This document shows, in pieces, positions 9,010 to 17,182 of a stretch of DNA of 42,213 nt (the stretch's first letter is position 1; every line of letters begins with the position of its first letter). This stretch comes from a virus: positions 1 through 42,213 of IMG/VR virus record IMGVR_UViG_3300022918_000006; one strand, given 5' to 3'. Position numbers and translations under genes: made by a program. The notes beneath the pieces were generated by a model. It was not told the origin of the DNA. It ran no database searches and saw only the letters and a program-made list of their open reading frames with translations.

Positions 9010-9867
9010 TTAGCTCTTTACCAATACACCGTGGTCTACACGGATAACTTTTAGACCCCATAGGGCAGAAGTTACGTATAGGTCACCAAGGTATTCAGTC
9101 TTGCGTTGACGTTCCATCTTCACATCACGTTGAACCGCGATTGCTGTTGATTCTTTGTGGAATAGAAGGTGGTTGTTTTGGATAGGAGTACCAGCTGTAA
9201 CAACGAGGTTTTGGCTCATCATAACTTCGATACCGTAGATCTCACCGATCTTACCGTTCTTGATTGAGTTTTGGCTTCCACCTACACCGATAGCGTCGTA
9301 TCGAATGTACTTGTCGATTGAAAGCATTTCCTTTTTTCCTTGTGGGGAAACTACGAAATAACGTTCATCGGCTGGAGCTTTAGCGTCGTCAAGGAACTGG
9401 TTGGCTGTAAGAATGTTTGCATCAGTAAGTGGTGTACCGAATGTTCCCACAGTTTGTGTGAATCCGGCTGTCATTGCTACTGCAAGGGTCTTGTCCATCT
9501 TTTCAGCAAGTGCATAACCGGCCTTTTCTGTGTATTCGCTAGCGATGTCATAGGCTGATTGTGCGTCAGCGAAATCTTCAACTAGGAATGAAGTTTCCCA
9601 GTGTTGGTCAATGGTTAGTGTTTGCTTTGTTTCTGTTGGTGCTTGAAGTGTAACCTGTGTATTCGCAACCTTAGCGTTAGCTGTTAGGTTAGAAAGGTTA
9701 GGGATTTCAACTGTTTGACCTGAAGACTTAATGTCTCGGTCGTAGTGCTTTACAAGAGGCACAAGGACTAGCTTAGATTCGCGAGCTCGTAGGACTGATT
9801 TAGCCCAAATATTAGGTCGCCAAGTGGCTAGAGTTGTACCTGTCATTTGTGCTGTTCCAAGTGGCAT
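9010..9867 (-). CDS. Major capsid protein, HK97-fold type, 285 aa
   Basis: The 285-residue product follows portal and scaffold genes and precedes a strong terminator, the usual place and isolation of a major capsid gene. Features fit the HK97-like coat fold: an N-terminal arm with basic residues, a long spine-helix region (AYDIASEYTEKAGYALAEKMDKTL) near residues 105-130, and a C-terminal strand-rich domain with LYVTSALWGLKVIRVDHGVL. The leader has no ribosome site, only an A-rich stretch. The family call rests on order and pattern. Confidence 0.85.
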   Translation of the reverse strand: MPLGTAQMTGTTLATWRPNIWAKSVLRARESKLVLVPLVKHYDRDIKSSGQTVEIPNLSNLTANAKVANTQVTLQAPTETKQTLTIDQHWETSFLVEDFADAQSAYDIASEYTEKAGYALAEKMDKTLAVAMTAGFTQTVGTFGTPLTDANILTANQFLDDAKAPADERYFVVSPQGKKEMLSIDKYIRYDAIGVGGSQNSIKNGKIGEIYGIEVMMSQNLVVTAGTPIQNNHLLFHKESTAIAVQRDVKMERQRKTEYLGDLYVTSALWGLKVIRVDHGVLVKS

Positions 9868-9904
9868 GGTTTAATTTCTCTGTGTTTATTTTAATGGGTT
9901 GGCT

Positions 9905-10714
9905 TTAACCACCGAAGGGGTTGAAACCAGGATTGTCGCGGAGGAACTTATCGTACTCGGCCGGGTTCATCTTTTCGAGTTTATCGTAGACGTTCCCTGA
10001 GTCAGGTGCGGTATTAGTAGCCTTCGCTTTGGCGGTTGACGCCTGCTGCTTTTTGGCAAGATTCTTTCTCTCGTCTGTGCGTCCAGTTTTATATGAATCT
10101 TCGCTTTGTACTTCAGCTTGATTTGCCTTTGCAATTTTGTAAAGGGTTTTCCAGCCATTGGGAGTTTGGTAGTATTGAAATCCTGCGAGATCGCCTGATT
10201 CTTTAGCCGCAATCGCAATATCATACATTTCGCCTTCAAGTTCTCTAGCTCCTGGCGTTTCTTCAAAGAAGTCCGCGCGTGCTAGTTTTGCTTCAAGTCG
10301 TTGTGTGACTGGGTCTGCTGGATCGTTGGCTGCCTCATTAAACTTCTGTTTACTTTCAGCTTTTGCTTCGTGCATACTTTTTTGAGTATCTCGAAGGCGT
10401 TTAGCCAATTTAATTTCAGTTTCTGTGGTCAGCGCAATGTTTTGGCTGGTTGCCCACTTCTCCAGTTCGGGGTCTACAGATGAATCGTTTTCTTCAGAGT
10501 TGTCGTCTGATTCTTCAGTTTCTTCTGTATCGTCATCAGTTTGAGGTGATTGAGACGGAGCATCGTCTTCTGTGACTTCATCTTCGGTTTCCCAAAAGTT
10601 ATTGTCGTCTTCGTCCAATGCCTGACTTGCGTCAGTAGTATCCGCCGGTTCTTGTTGAAGGGAGTGTTCGTCTTGAACGCCTTCGTTATTTCCGGGAATG
10701 GAATCTTTTTCCAT
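9905..10714 (-). CDS. Capsid scaffolding protein, 269 aa
   Basis: Residues 1-95 are strongly acidic (runs of D and E with Ser/Thr). The middle is charged and helical, and the C-terminus from about 210 is basic then ends GFNPFGG. This acidic-helical layout just upstream of the capsid gene is characteristic of podovirus scaffolding (assembly) proteins, which fill the procapsid and then leave. The ribosome site is AGGAG 6 nt before ATG. A long hairpin (10753-10789) lies in the upstream gap and may tune its yield relative to the portal. Confidence 0.85.
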   Translation of the reverse strand: MEKDSIPGNNEGVQDEHSLQQEPADTTDASQALDEDDNNFWETEDEVTEDDAPSQSPQTDDDTEETEESDDNSEENDSSVDPELEKWATSQNIALTTETEIKLAKRLRDTQKSMHEAKAESKQKFNEAANDPADPVTQRLEAKLARADFFEETPGARELEGEMYDIAIAAKESGDLAGFQYYQTPNGWKTLYKIAKANQAEVQSEDSYKTGRTDERKNLAKKQQASTAKAKATNTAPDSGNVYDKLEKMNPAEYDKFLRDNPGFNPFGG

Positions 10715-10752
10715 TGTTTGCTCCTATTTTTTTGTTTTAACTTGCCGTGTGC

Positions 10753-10789
10753 AAGCCTCTGAGCAAACTTTCGCAGCTCTCAGGGGCTT
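10753..10789 (-). promoter_or_regulatory. Hairpin in the leader of the scaffold gene
   Basis: AAGCC and CTGAG at one side pair with CTCAG and GGCTT at the other, giving about 10 bp with one mismatch and a 15-nt loop. It has no following T-run on the minus strand, so it is more likely an RNA processing or translation element than a terminator. It lies about 40 nt before the scaffold start. Confidence 0.5.
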
Positions 10790-10800
10790 ACTAGGACAAG

Positions 10801-11088
10801 CTAGTTTGCTTGCCTTTTAATGTACTGCTGGATCTTATAGATCGTCGCGGCTTCACCGAGGAGGTGATCTTTTGTCTCCTTAGGAGTTTGAGAGGATCCC
10901 CCCGATGTCATGTAACTATTATAACACATTTCAAGGTAATCGTAAAATTCTTGAAAATCTGGGTTATCTAATAGACGGCGGTATACGCCTTTTGTTCTTA
11001 AAGCTTTCGCTTTTGCTTCGAGTTTGTTCTCATCTCTGATAACTTTAGGGTCTGAAGCGGGAGTCATTTCGTTTGGGTTAAGTGGCAT
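10801..11088 (-). CDS. Small protein between portal and scaffold, 95 aa
   Basis: Not recognised. It is helical and charged, with a MPLNPNEMTPASDPKV start and an aromatic patch (FQEFYDYLEMCYNSYM) in the middle. GGAGG lies 5 nt before ATG and the gene is 18 nt from the portal stop, so it belongs to the head operon. Small helical proteins in this place often assist head assembly. No function can be assigned from sequence. Confidence 0.7.
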   Translation of the reverse strand: MPLNPNEMTPASDPKVIRDENKLEAKAKALRTKGVYRRLLDNPDFQEFYDYLEMCYNSYMTSGGSSQTPKETKDHLLGEAATIYKIQQYIKRQAN

Positions 11089-11106
11089 TAGTTCCTCCTG
11101 TTGCTA

Positions 11107-12963
11107 CTATTGTTGTGATTGCTCTGCTGCGAAGTCTTGTTTGGCTTGTGCGACTGCGAGCTCTGTTTCTTCGTCAGCGAATTGCTGATCGGCTTCGCCG
11201 CGAGCTTGCTCTTGCATTTGTTGATCTGCTGCAGCTTGTTGTGCGGCCTGTTGTTGAAGTTGTGCTTGAGAAGGTTGGAATAGAGAGTTGATGTCTTCTT
11301 CTGAAGCATCGAGAGATTTACCGATAAGACGGATTACAGCTTCTTGGTTAGGAATATTAGGGTTATTAATCAATACTTGATAGAATTGATTATCCTTCAT
11401 TCCACGTTCTTCTTTAGCCTTTTTGATTGTGGTGTCGAGTTTTACGTGCGGCTCGTATTCACCTGAGAACTCATAAGGATCGAAGTCCTTAAAGTGAACA
11501 CCATCTTCTCCTACGATACGAACGACTGTTTCTTGGTCTACAAAGATTTGTGACATCTTAAATAGAACTGAACCGAGTTGTGCGTAACCTTCAGATTCAA
11601 GGTTAGTTACCTTTGTTTGGAAGCGAGTCATAGCTTGAGTTGAAACTTGTGCTACTTCTGTGGCAGTAGTACGAGAACCACTTGGAGCTGCACCCTGAAT
11701 AATTTCGTCAGCTGCTGTAGCGCGGCGCATTTCGTCTTTGATTTCCTGCTTCTTCATGTCGAGATCGCCTGTTTGTTGAGGTTTTTCGATTGGTTCTAGA
11801 CCATAACGAGGAATAGGGATAACAATACCTGGTGTAGATTCGATTTCACCGGCCATGTCTTCATAAGCTGGGTCAATACGCCACATAGTGTTGTTAAGGA
11901 AGTGCATATTATCGAGGTCAAGGTTTTCGACATCGTTAAGAGTTTCTTGGCGGTCAAGGATAACTTCGACGTCACCGTAGCCGTAAAATAGAGATGAGTC
12001 GATTGTATTTCTAAGAATTGCAAATGGCATGAATGGCTTAATCGCTGGGATAGTCTTGATCTGTTCGATTGGGACACCTTGTAGATCAGTTACTTCAACT
12101 GGTTGTTGCATTTCGTCTTGCTGGTATGGGGTGTCAATTTCACGAATGACTACTGTACGGTTGGCGATTTCAACGAGTTTTTCGTTGCCTTCTTCCATGT
12201 AGTACATAATAATTACTTCGATTTGACGATCATTATTGTGACCTTCATTACCACCAGCCATAAGAGATTCTTTATTAGCCTTGTCCATAGTGTCCGGAGA
12301 ACTAGTTGAACCATCTGATGCGGGATTAGTCCAATCAAGATTCTTATACTTAGGTACGAGTTCACCTGTCTCAGGATCAATAACCTTTTGTTTCTTCATT
12401 TCTTCTTTATCACCTAGGTAGCGGAATCCTGCAAAGCGAGCATTCTCAAGATTAGTTGCAGAAGAATCTACGAAGAAGTCGCGGAGTGGAACGTTGTCAA
12501 TACAAGGCATATTCTTTTCAGCATCCCACGTAACGTGAAGAAGACCGTTCCCATAGAGGATTGCATCACGAACCCATGACTGTGATTTAGTACCCATGTG
12601 GTTAGCATCCCAGTAATACGCAATAAGCTCAGAAAGAACCTTTGTGTCGGTTTCCTGTTCTTCATTTGTTGGGATGTAGCTAAACTTTGGTTGTGATCCA
12701 GCGATGTTTGCGACAAGAGATTCGACGATTGTTCGAGTTTCTGGAACAAAGGCATCAGCAATAGAGTTATAACCGATCTTTACTCGGCGGCCATTATAGA
12801 CTTTCCAACAGTCAAACCATTTATCGTGATAATTATCGCGAACATAGTTAGAAGCGGTTCTAAAGTCCTTGATGTATTTGTCAAGATTACCATTAGCTGG
12901 TTGCTTCTCTGTCTTTTCACCTTTGTATGGAGCTGGTTCTTCTTGTTTTGTTGGTTTTGGCAT
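11107..12963 (-). CDS. Portal protein, P22/podovirus type, 618 aa
   Basis: The 618-residue protein starts on the last base of the terminase gene (TAATG), the classic terminase-portal order. Features match the P22-like portal family: YNSIADAFVPETRTIVESLVANIAG-type sequence near 65-95, a central region with DRQETLNDVENLDLDNMHF, the segment RRATAADEIIQGAAPSGSRT with ATEV near 400-425, and a long Gln/Ala-rich C-terminal helical barrel. It forms the 12-fold ring at the capsid vertex through which DNA is packaged. Confidence 0.88.
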   Translation of the reverse strand: MPKPTKQEEPAPYKGEKTEKQPANGNLDKYIKDFRTASNYVRDNYHDKWFDCWKVYNGRRVKIGYNSIADAFVPETRTIVESLVANIAGSQPKFSYIPTNEEQETDTKVLSELIAYYWDANHMGTKSQSWVRDAILYGNGLLHVTWDAEKNMPCIDNVPLRDFFVDSSATNLENARFAGFRYLGDKEEMKKQKVIDPETGELVPKYKNLDWTNPASDGSTSSPDTMDKANKESLMAGGNEGHNNDRQIEVIIMYYMEEGNEKLVEIANRTVVIREIDTPYQQDEMQQPVEVTDLQGVPIEQIKTIPAIKPFMPFAILRNTIDSSLFYGYGDVEVILDRQETLNDVENLDLDNMHFLNNTMWRIDPAYEDMAGEIESTPGIVIPIPRYGLEPIEKPQQTGDLDMKKQEIKDEMRRATAADEIIQGAAPSGSRTTATEVAQVSTQAMTRFQTKVTNLESEGYAQLGSVLFKMSQIFVDQETVVRIVGEDGVHFKDFDPYEFSGEYEPHVKLDTTIKKAKEERGMKDNQFYQVLINNPNIPNQEAVIRLIGKSLDASEEDINSLFQPSQAQLQQQAAQQAAADQQMQEQARGEADQQFADEETELAVAQAKQDFAAEQSQQ

Positions 12964-14780
12964 TATAGTCTATTTTTTATTTTTGTAATTCGCTTGATCA
13001 CTCCGTAGCGAGCTTTTGGTATCTCAGTACTGATAAGTCTTTTATTTGGAAGGGAGCTCTGTGGTTTTGGAGCTTCTCTATCTAGATCTTTCCAGTCAAG
13101 CATTTGTACTGCAATAGCAGTGCTCATTACGCAGTCGTCGTGGTGGCCTTCTTGTGCGTTAGTGCGGCCGGTTTCATCACGGACATAAGTCATGTACTCA
13201 CGAATTGCAACTGTGTCTGTATCTATTATAACACCATCTCTTATGAATTTTGCAAGTTCTGCGATCATGATGAACTTAGAGCTTTTGTCTGTTCTCCAAC
13301 CCATTTTAGACGTTGTTTCATCAAACAGCTCGTCAGCTCCGCGTTCGCGCATGTACATTCTCTTATAAAGTTTGTCACGGATTCTTTGTACTGTTGAAAG
13401 ACCTTGGTTGTTTACCTCGATTGCGACTACGGCTTCGTTGTAATACCAGCCAACTTGACAAGCAACATCACCAAATGCGTCAGGGTCAATGTGGCCGCGC
13501 CATCTGGCGACGACTTGATTATTACTTCTTTTAATTACAGTAAGGACAGAGTAGTCACCTTCTTTTCCGTTCGCGGCAATTTCTTTACCTTCGGCAACGT
13601 CTCCGCCGATGACGTACTTTTCACCTTCTTGAGGGCGCTCCCATACTTTCATAGATCCAAGGTCTACTGTTTTCGCGGCGATAGTATTCTTTTGTTTACC
13701 TTCAAGTTCAATCCATTCAAATTTGGTATTAGAAGCTTTCATATCCATGCGGATAAGAGATTTTGGATCAAATACTGGGCGGCCAGTGGAAATAAAGGCT
13801 TCCATATCATTAATTGGGTATTCTTGATAGAACTTTTCAGGGTCTGATCGGAACTCTTTCATCTTTTCGCGACGCCATTGTAGTTTACGTCTAAAAGAAG
13901 ATGGTGGGTAACCTAGGTTTTTAAATAGAGTAATAAGTTCTCTTTCTTCGGCATCGTTATAAGACCAGCGTGGGGGAACATTAAGTTCGTATTCAGTCAT
14001 CTCGTGCCAGGCGAAGAAGAACGGTTTAAACGATGATTCACCCTTTTTAGCAAATTGCCATTCATCATAAAAATAACCACCCATACCGTTAGCGGTGGAT
14101 TCAAGGAAAATGAAAGTCTCGGGAAGAAGCGGCACTGTCTGAAGAAGGCCGGCTACTGTCTCTGTACCATTTTCCCAAAATGCAACCTCTGATCCGTGAA
14201 CGAAACGGTTCATTTGACCACGTCCGGTACCCGGCGTAGCAACCATTGTCCGAATCTGGGATTTTAGTCCGCCGTTTTTATTTTTTTCGTCGTCGAAAGT
14301 AAGATCATTCTTTGTGAGGTACCTTGTAATCGGTTTAAACTCTTGAGAAGTATTGTCGTAGTATCGTTGGAACATCTGATAGATAACGTTTGATGCTTCT
14401 TTGTTTTGTGCAACAATGGCAGCCGAGACGTACTTATGAGTGGCAGTCCACCAATAACACAACGCTTCGATAATTGTAGATAGTCCCATTTGACGCGCCT
14501 TAAGCACAATGTATCTTACTGGAGAACCATAGGCAAGGTCTTTCATAACCGCGTCTACGAGTTTTCTTTGAGCAAAATTAGGGCGAAGCTTAACCAGTTC
14601 GCCTGTCTTTGAGGTGATTTTTAGGTTTTTCTCACAGTAGTAATAGAAATCATTACGAATGTCGAGCCAAGTAGCTCGCATTTGTTGCTGCGGTGTCCAT
14701 TGCCTCCACTCTTTGTGTTTTGCTGGAATGATTTTTGCAAGGACGGGTGGTTCCCATGAATCTTGTTTTTGTTTTGACAT
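12963..14780 (-). CDS. terL: Terminase large subunit, 605 aa
   Basis: ATPase-nuclease motor that packages DNA through the portal. A Walker A-like motif KARQMGLST lies at residues 94-102 and the Walker B-type FIFLEST has E227. The C-terminal RNase H-like nuclease shows D394 (VIGGDVAEGK), a middle acidic residue in VAIEVNNQG, and a late D in HHDDC. The length is normal. It heads the leftward late operon. An extended -10 (TGC then TATAAT) lies at 14795-14803, leaving a leader of about 10 nt and no ribosome site. The small subunit is not adjacent but lies 4.2 kb away at 18997. Confidence 0.95.
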   Translation of the reverse strand: MSKQKQDSWEPPVLAKIIPAKHKEWRQWTPQQQMRATWLDIRNDFYYYCEKNLKITSKTGELVKLRPNFAQRKLVDAVMKDLAYGSPVRYIVLKARQMGLSTIIEALCYWWTATHKYVSAAIVAQNKEASNVIYQMFQRYYDNTSQEFKPITRYLTKNDLTFDDEKNKNGGLKSQIRTMVATPGTGRGQMNRFVHGSEVAFWENGTETVAGLLQTVPLLPETFIFLESTANGMGGYFYDEWQFAKKGESSFKPFFFAWHEMTEYELNVPPRWSYNDAEERELITLFKNLGYPPSSFRRKLQWRREKMKEFRSDPEKFYQEYPINDMEAFISTGRPVFDPKSLIRMDMKASNTKFEWIELEGKQKNTIAAKTVDLGSMKVWERPQEGEKYVIGGDVAEGKEIAANGKEGDYSVLTVIKRSNNQVVARWRGHIDPDAFGDVACQVGWYYNEAVVAIEVNNQGLSTVQRIRDKLYKRMYMRERGADELFDETTSKMGWRTDKSSKFIMIAELAKFIRDGVIIDTDTVAIREYMTYVRDETGRTNAQEGHHDDCVMSTAIAVQMLDWKDLDREAPKPQSSLPNKRLISTEIPKARYGVIKRITKIKNRL

Positions 14781-14794
14781 AATCTGTTGTTTAT

Positions 14795-14803
14795 ATTATA
14801 GCA
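14795..14803 (-). promoter_or_regulatory. Extended -10 promoter for the head operon
   Basis: TGC followed by TATAAT on the minus strand, 14 nt before the terL ATG. The predicted leader is only about 8 nt. No consensus -35 is present. Confidence 0.65.
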
Positions 14804-14863
14804 TAAACATTTTAGGTATTCTAAAAGACCCTCAGATTCCGTTACGCTACGCGTTTTGGACTC

Positions 14864-15152
14864 ATATTAAGAGAGCAGTGGGTGATTTACCAGTATAGAA
14901 ATGCGGAAACTTTTAAGGGAGATGCGCTGTGTGGGAGACTTTCTTGTTCTAGGAAGACTGCCGCGGGTGCTTCTTTTAAAAGGAAGTTCCAAAGCTCTCA
15001 CGAGGGAAGGGACTTTCGCTTCTAAGATGTTAATGTTCAATTGGAATCATTTCCACACCGACTCTTATACGATAGAGTAAAACGATCACTGCAATTATAG
15101 GAAGTTCTTAAAGCGTCTCCCAAGGTATTACAAACCCTGCTCTGCTTAGTAT
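14864..15152 (+). ncRNA. Large structured RNA candidate, about 290 nt
   Basis: This gap holds no ORF but contains nested helices. The outer helix pairs 14864-14877 with 15138-15152 (14 bp, one bulged G), continued by GGGT (14880) with ACCC (15134). A second pairs GGGAGA and CGCT (14917-14928) with AGCG and TCTCCC (15112-15121). A third pairs GTGGGAG and CTTT (14931-14942) with AAAG and CTCTCAC (14991-15001). Two pairs are G-U only if the plus strand is transcribed, which sets the strand. No promoter is obvious upstream, and a terminator hairpin lies at 15242. No known RNA class is recognised. Confidence 0.6.
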
Positions 15153-15203
15153 TCCTGACGGATTACTATAACCATAATAACATACATTACGCTTAAGATT
15201 GAC

Positions 15204-15232
15204 TTGACTTTCAAGATTTTTAATGCTACAAT
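15204..15232 (+). promoter_or_regulatory. Promoter upstream of the first rightward operon
   Basis: TTGACT, 17 bp, then TACAAT preceded by TGC. The predicted start (about 15239) is immediately followed by a terminator-like hairpin, so this promoter may give only a very short or attenuated transcript. Confidence 0.65.
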
Positions 15233-15241
15233 ATGAATTAT

Positions 15242-15277
15242 AGAGGTGCTACCTGACGGACGCCTCTTTACTTTTTA
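15242..15277 (+). terminator. Hairpin terminator fused to the next promoter
   Basis: AGAGGTG pairs with CGCCTCT (one G-U) and is followed by TTACTTTTTATT. The T-rich tail also supplies the -35 box TTTACT of the next promoter. Confidence 0.6.
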
Positions 15278-15295
15278 TTAAGCTTATGTTACAAT
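15267..15295 (+). promoter_or_regulatory. Promoter for the 237-aa gene
   Basis: TTTACT, 17-bp spacer containing AAGCTTATG, then TACAAT preceded by TGT. The predicted start is 30-35 nt before the ATG at 15335. Confidence 0.65.
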
Positions 15296-15334
15296 AGATT
15301 TAGCCTAATACTATAATGGAGACTTAAAACCCAA

Positions 15335-16048
15335 ATGGCAGAAACATACGACCCTTCTAAACTAAACATCGCAACTCGCCTTTTCAAAGATGAAGACGAA
15401 GCAGGTGTTATCATTGACGATAATACTCGTGAATGGAAAAGTGGTGAAGTAGAAATCACAGTCTACGACAAGCACGGAATTGCTGTCACAGGCAAAAGAA
15501 TTAAAGTAACTCGCCTTAAGTATCTCACTTTCCGTGAAGACTTTGACTCTCTCACAACAAAAGAAGTAATTTCTGAATACTTCCCAGATGTAAAACTAAC
15601 AGATGGAACAAAGACAGACCTTCAAATTGCCGCTGATAAAGCAGTAAAAGAATCTGAAGCCCGCTCTAAAGAAGTAGCTCGAACGGAGGCAGAACAAGAA
15701 AAAGTCCGCTTTCTTTCAGCTGAACAATCAGAATCAGCAGACGCACCGTCTGATTTCCAAAACGTCCTCCCAGTAGGATCACCTGAAACAGACCCTTCAA
15801 ACCCAGAACAAAAGATCTTCGCTCCTGAAGCAAAGAAAATTGAAGATGCTGGTAAAGAAGTAGTTAATCCAGAACAATCTGCACCTAACGTACCTGAAGA
15901 TGAATTCACTAAAACTGGTGGAAACGATCTAAAAACTACCGTTACAAACGATGTAGAACGTGATGTTGTTCCTGCAGGAGCAGATGCTAAGACTAACGAA
16001 GAAGTTCGTAAGACTGGCGATTCAGTTGCTAAAACTTCAAAAAAATAG
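15335..16048 (+). CDS. Acidic rightward-operon protein of unknown function, 237 aa
   Basis: Not recognised. Residues 1-85 appear to form a compact domain (FKDEDEAGVIIDDNTREWKS, then a beta segment and YLTFREDF). From about 95 onward the protein is low-complexity and charged, rich in Ala, Glu, Lys, Pro and Asp, and probably disordered. It is the first gene of the rightward block, preceded by two promoters and followed by a terminator, so it is likely a stand-alone, highly transcribed gene. GGAG lies 15 nt before the ATG, farther than usual. Confidence 0.75.
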   Translation: MAETYDPSKLNIATRLFKDEDEAGVIIDDNTREWKSGEVEITVYDKHGIAVTGKRIKVTRLKYLTFREDFDSLTTKEVISEYFPDVKLTDGTKTDLQIAADKAVKESEARSKEVARTEAEQEKVRFLSAEQSESADAPSDFQNVLPVGSPETDPSNPEQKIFAPEAKKIEDAGKEVVNPEQSAPNVPEDEFTKTGGNDLKTTVTNDVERDVVPAGADAKTNEEVRKTGDSVAKTSKK

Positions 16049-16091
16049 TACCATAAACTAGGTTCCGCAGAGAATCACATATGGTTGAATT

Positions 16092-16114
16092 GGACTCTTG
16101 ACGGAGTCCTTTTC
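16092..16114 (+). terminator. Terminator whose loop is a -35 box
   Basis: GGACTC and GAGTCC pair around the loop TTGACG and are followed by TTTTC. The loop is exactly the -35 hexamer of the promoter that begins here, so one element stops the 237-aa transcript and starts the next. Confidence 0.75.
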
Positions 16115-16126
16115 TTATGATACAAT
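16098..16126 (+). promoter_or_regulatory. Promoter embedded in a terminator
   Basis: TTGACG, 17 bp (the right arm and T-run of the terminator), then TACAAT preceded by TGA. It gives a leader of about 85 nt with two hairpins: GGGAA with TTCCC near 16130-16146, and AAGTCT with AGACTT near 16160-16176. Confidence 0.7.
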
Positions 16127-16208
16127 TAAAGGGAATACATGTTCCCGCGTTTATAGGTAAAGTCTGGGCGAGACTTACTGAAGCGAGTAGAATGCAGCCA
16201 ATTATAGG

Positions 16209-16226
16209 AGCTCTCTAATGAGGGCT
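16209..16226 (+). promoter_or_regulatory. Hairpin presenting a start codon
   Basis: AGCTCTC and GAGGGCT form a 7-bp stem (one G-U) around the loop TAAT. The ATG at 16218 begins in this loop and AGGAG partly lies in the left arm, so translation of the 67-aa ORF may depend on opening it. Confidence 0.5.
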
Positions 16227-16421
16227 TCTTTTGAATTAGACAATCGAGGCCTAAAGATGTGGCGTCGCCGCAAATTTACCGGATGTGACCGGTGTCCCCC
16301 ACACGGTGGTGAAAATGCTAGTTATAAGCCACACCGCAAGAAAAAAGAATTCCAACTACGGGATAAAAAGGCAAGACTTAGAACTTATAAACCAGTTCTC
16401 CATTACCCATGGAATGATTAG
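16218..16421 (+). CDS. Small basic protein with a CDRCPPH motif, 67 aa
   Basis: Not recognised as a family. It is Arg/Lys-rich with a CDRCPPHGGEN element at about residues 24-34, which could bind metal together with a later His. AGGAG lies 6 nt before the ATG, inside a hairpin. It is followed at once by the promoter region of the next operon. A small nucleic-acid-binding protein is plausible, but no function can be given. Confidence 0.6.
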   Translation: MRASFELDNRGLKMWRRRKFTGCDRCPPHGGENASYKPHRKKKEFQLRDKKARLRTYKPVLHYPWND

Positions 16422-16472
16422 TATTGACGTTTCCGTATTGACAAACTTAAGCGGGTATGATAACCTTAGTCT

Positions 16473-16589
16473 ATGAATGATCCAGACCCTAGAAATTTAG
16501 AGATCATAAAACTTCTTGAAGAAGAACGTCTTTTAAGAGAGGAAGAAATGGCCGCCGAAGGCGCTATTGTCGAGGGAGAACAAGACTAA
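16473..16589 (+). CDS. Short acidic peptide, 38 aa
   Basis: An ATG-initiated ORF of 38 residues, rich in Glu and Leu (KLLEEERLLREEEMAAEG), that ends in TAATG overlap with the glycosyltransferase gene, so it is probably translated and coupled. A TTGACA (16438-16443) and a TATGAT (16456-16461) lie just upstream. Their spacing is only 12 bp, but the predicted start lies within about 5 nt of the ATG. No ribosome site is visible. Confidence 0.6.
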   Translation: MNDPDPRNLEIIKLLEEERLLREEEMAAEGAIVEGEQD

Positions 16590-17182
16590 TGGGACTATTA
16601 GGGATTATTTTACCTAGTCGAGGCTTAATTCATTCCCGAACTATGGACGCAATTCTTGAGAATCTAAACTCGAAAGACTATGATGTCCGGTTCTATTTTA
16701 GTCACGATCAACCTATTCCGGAATGTTTCAATGTTCCTATTGAAAAAGCCCTAGCTGACGGCTGCACAGGTATCTTAATTATAGAAGAAGATGTCGTCGT
16801 TAACTTTGATACCTTAGATAAAATGTTCGAATCAGAATATGATGGTATGGATATTAGTGCCGCCGATTACTTCGTAGCCCCTAATGTTAAATCATTTGTG
16901 GAATATAATGGAGTATTGACAGGAGGACTAGGATGTGTTCTAATAAAGTCTTCAGTGATGAGAACCCTCCTTCCGTTCAGCGATCAAACTTCTTACGATA
17001 GAGACCTTAGACCTTTCCCATCCCTACCTAATGGCTATGGACACCAAGACATAGACTTCTATGTACGAGCCCATAAAGAGGGTTTTAAAGTAAAAGTATG
17101 CGGTATGGTTGAACATCTACGTGTAGAGAAGATGGGTGACAAAGAAACTAATAATGGTGTACATAAGGTGGTGAGGCTGTAA
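16589..17182 (+). CDS. Glycosyltransferase, GT-A fold, 197 aa
   Basis: The protein begins MGLLGIILPSRGLIHSRTMD, typical of small GT2-like transferases. IEEDVVV near residues 68-74 is in the place of the DXD metal-binding motif, and YGHQDIDFYVRAHKEGFKV near 150-168 matches the acceptor-side ED/D region of the fold. It would transfer a nucleotide-activated sugar. The acceptor is unknown, and could be phage DNA, a virion protein, or a host surface molecule. The gene overlaps its neighbours by one base on each side. Confidence 0.75.
   Translation: MGLLGIILPSRGLIHSRTMDAILENLNSKDYDVRFYFSHDQPIPECFNVPIEKALADGCTGILIIEEDVVVNFDTLDKMFESEYDGMDISAADYFVAPNVKSFVEYNGVLTGGLGCVLIKSSVMRTLLPFSDQTSYDRDLRPFPSLPNGYGHQDIDFYVRAHKEGFKVKVCGMVEHLRVEKMGDKETNNGVHKVVRL

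Noticed and set aside
16285-16476. A 63-aa alternative frame over the 67-aa ORF
   Set aside because: It has no ribosome site and it overlaps both the CDRCPPH-containing frame and the following promoter region.
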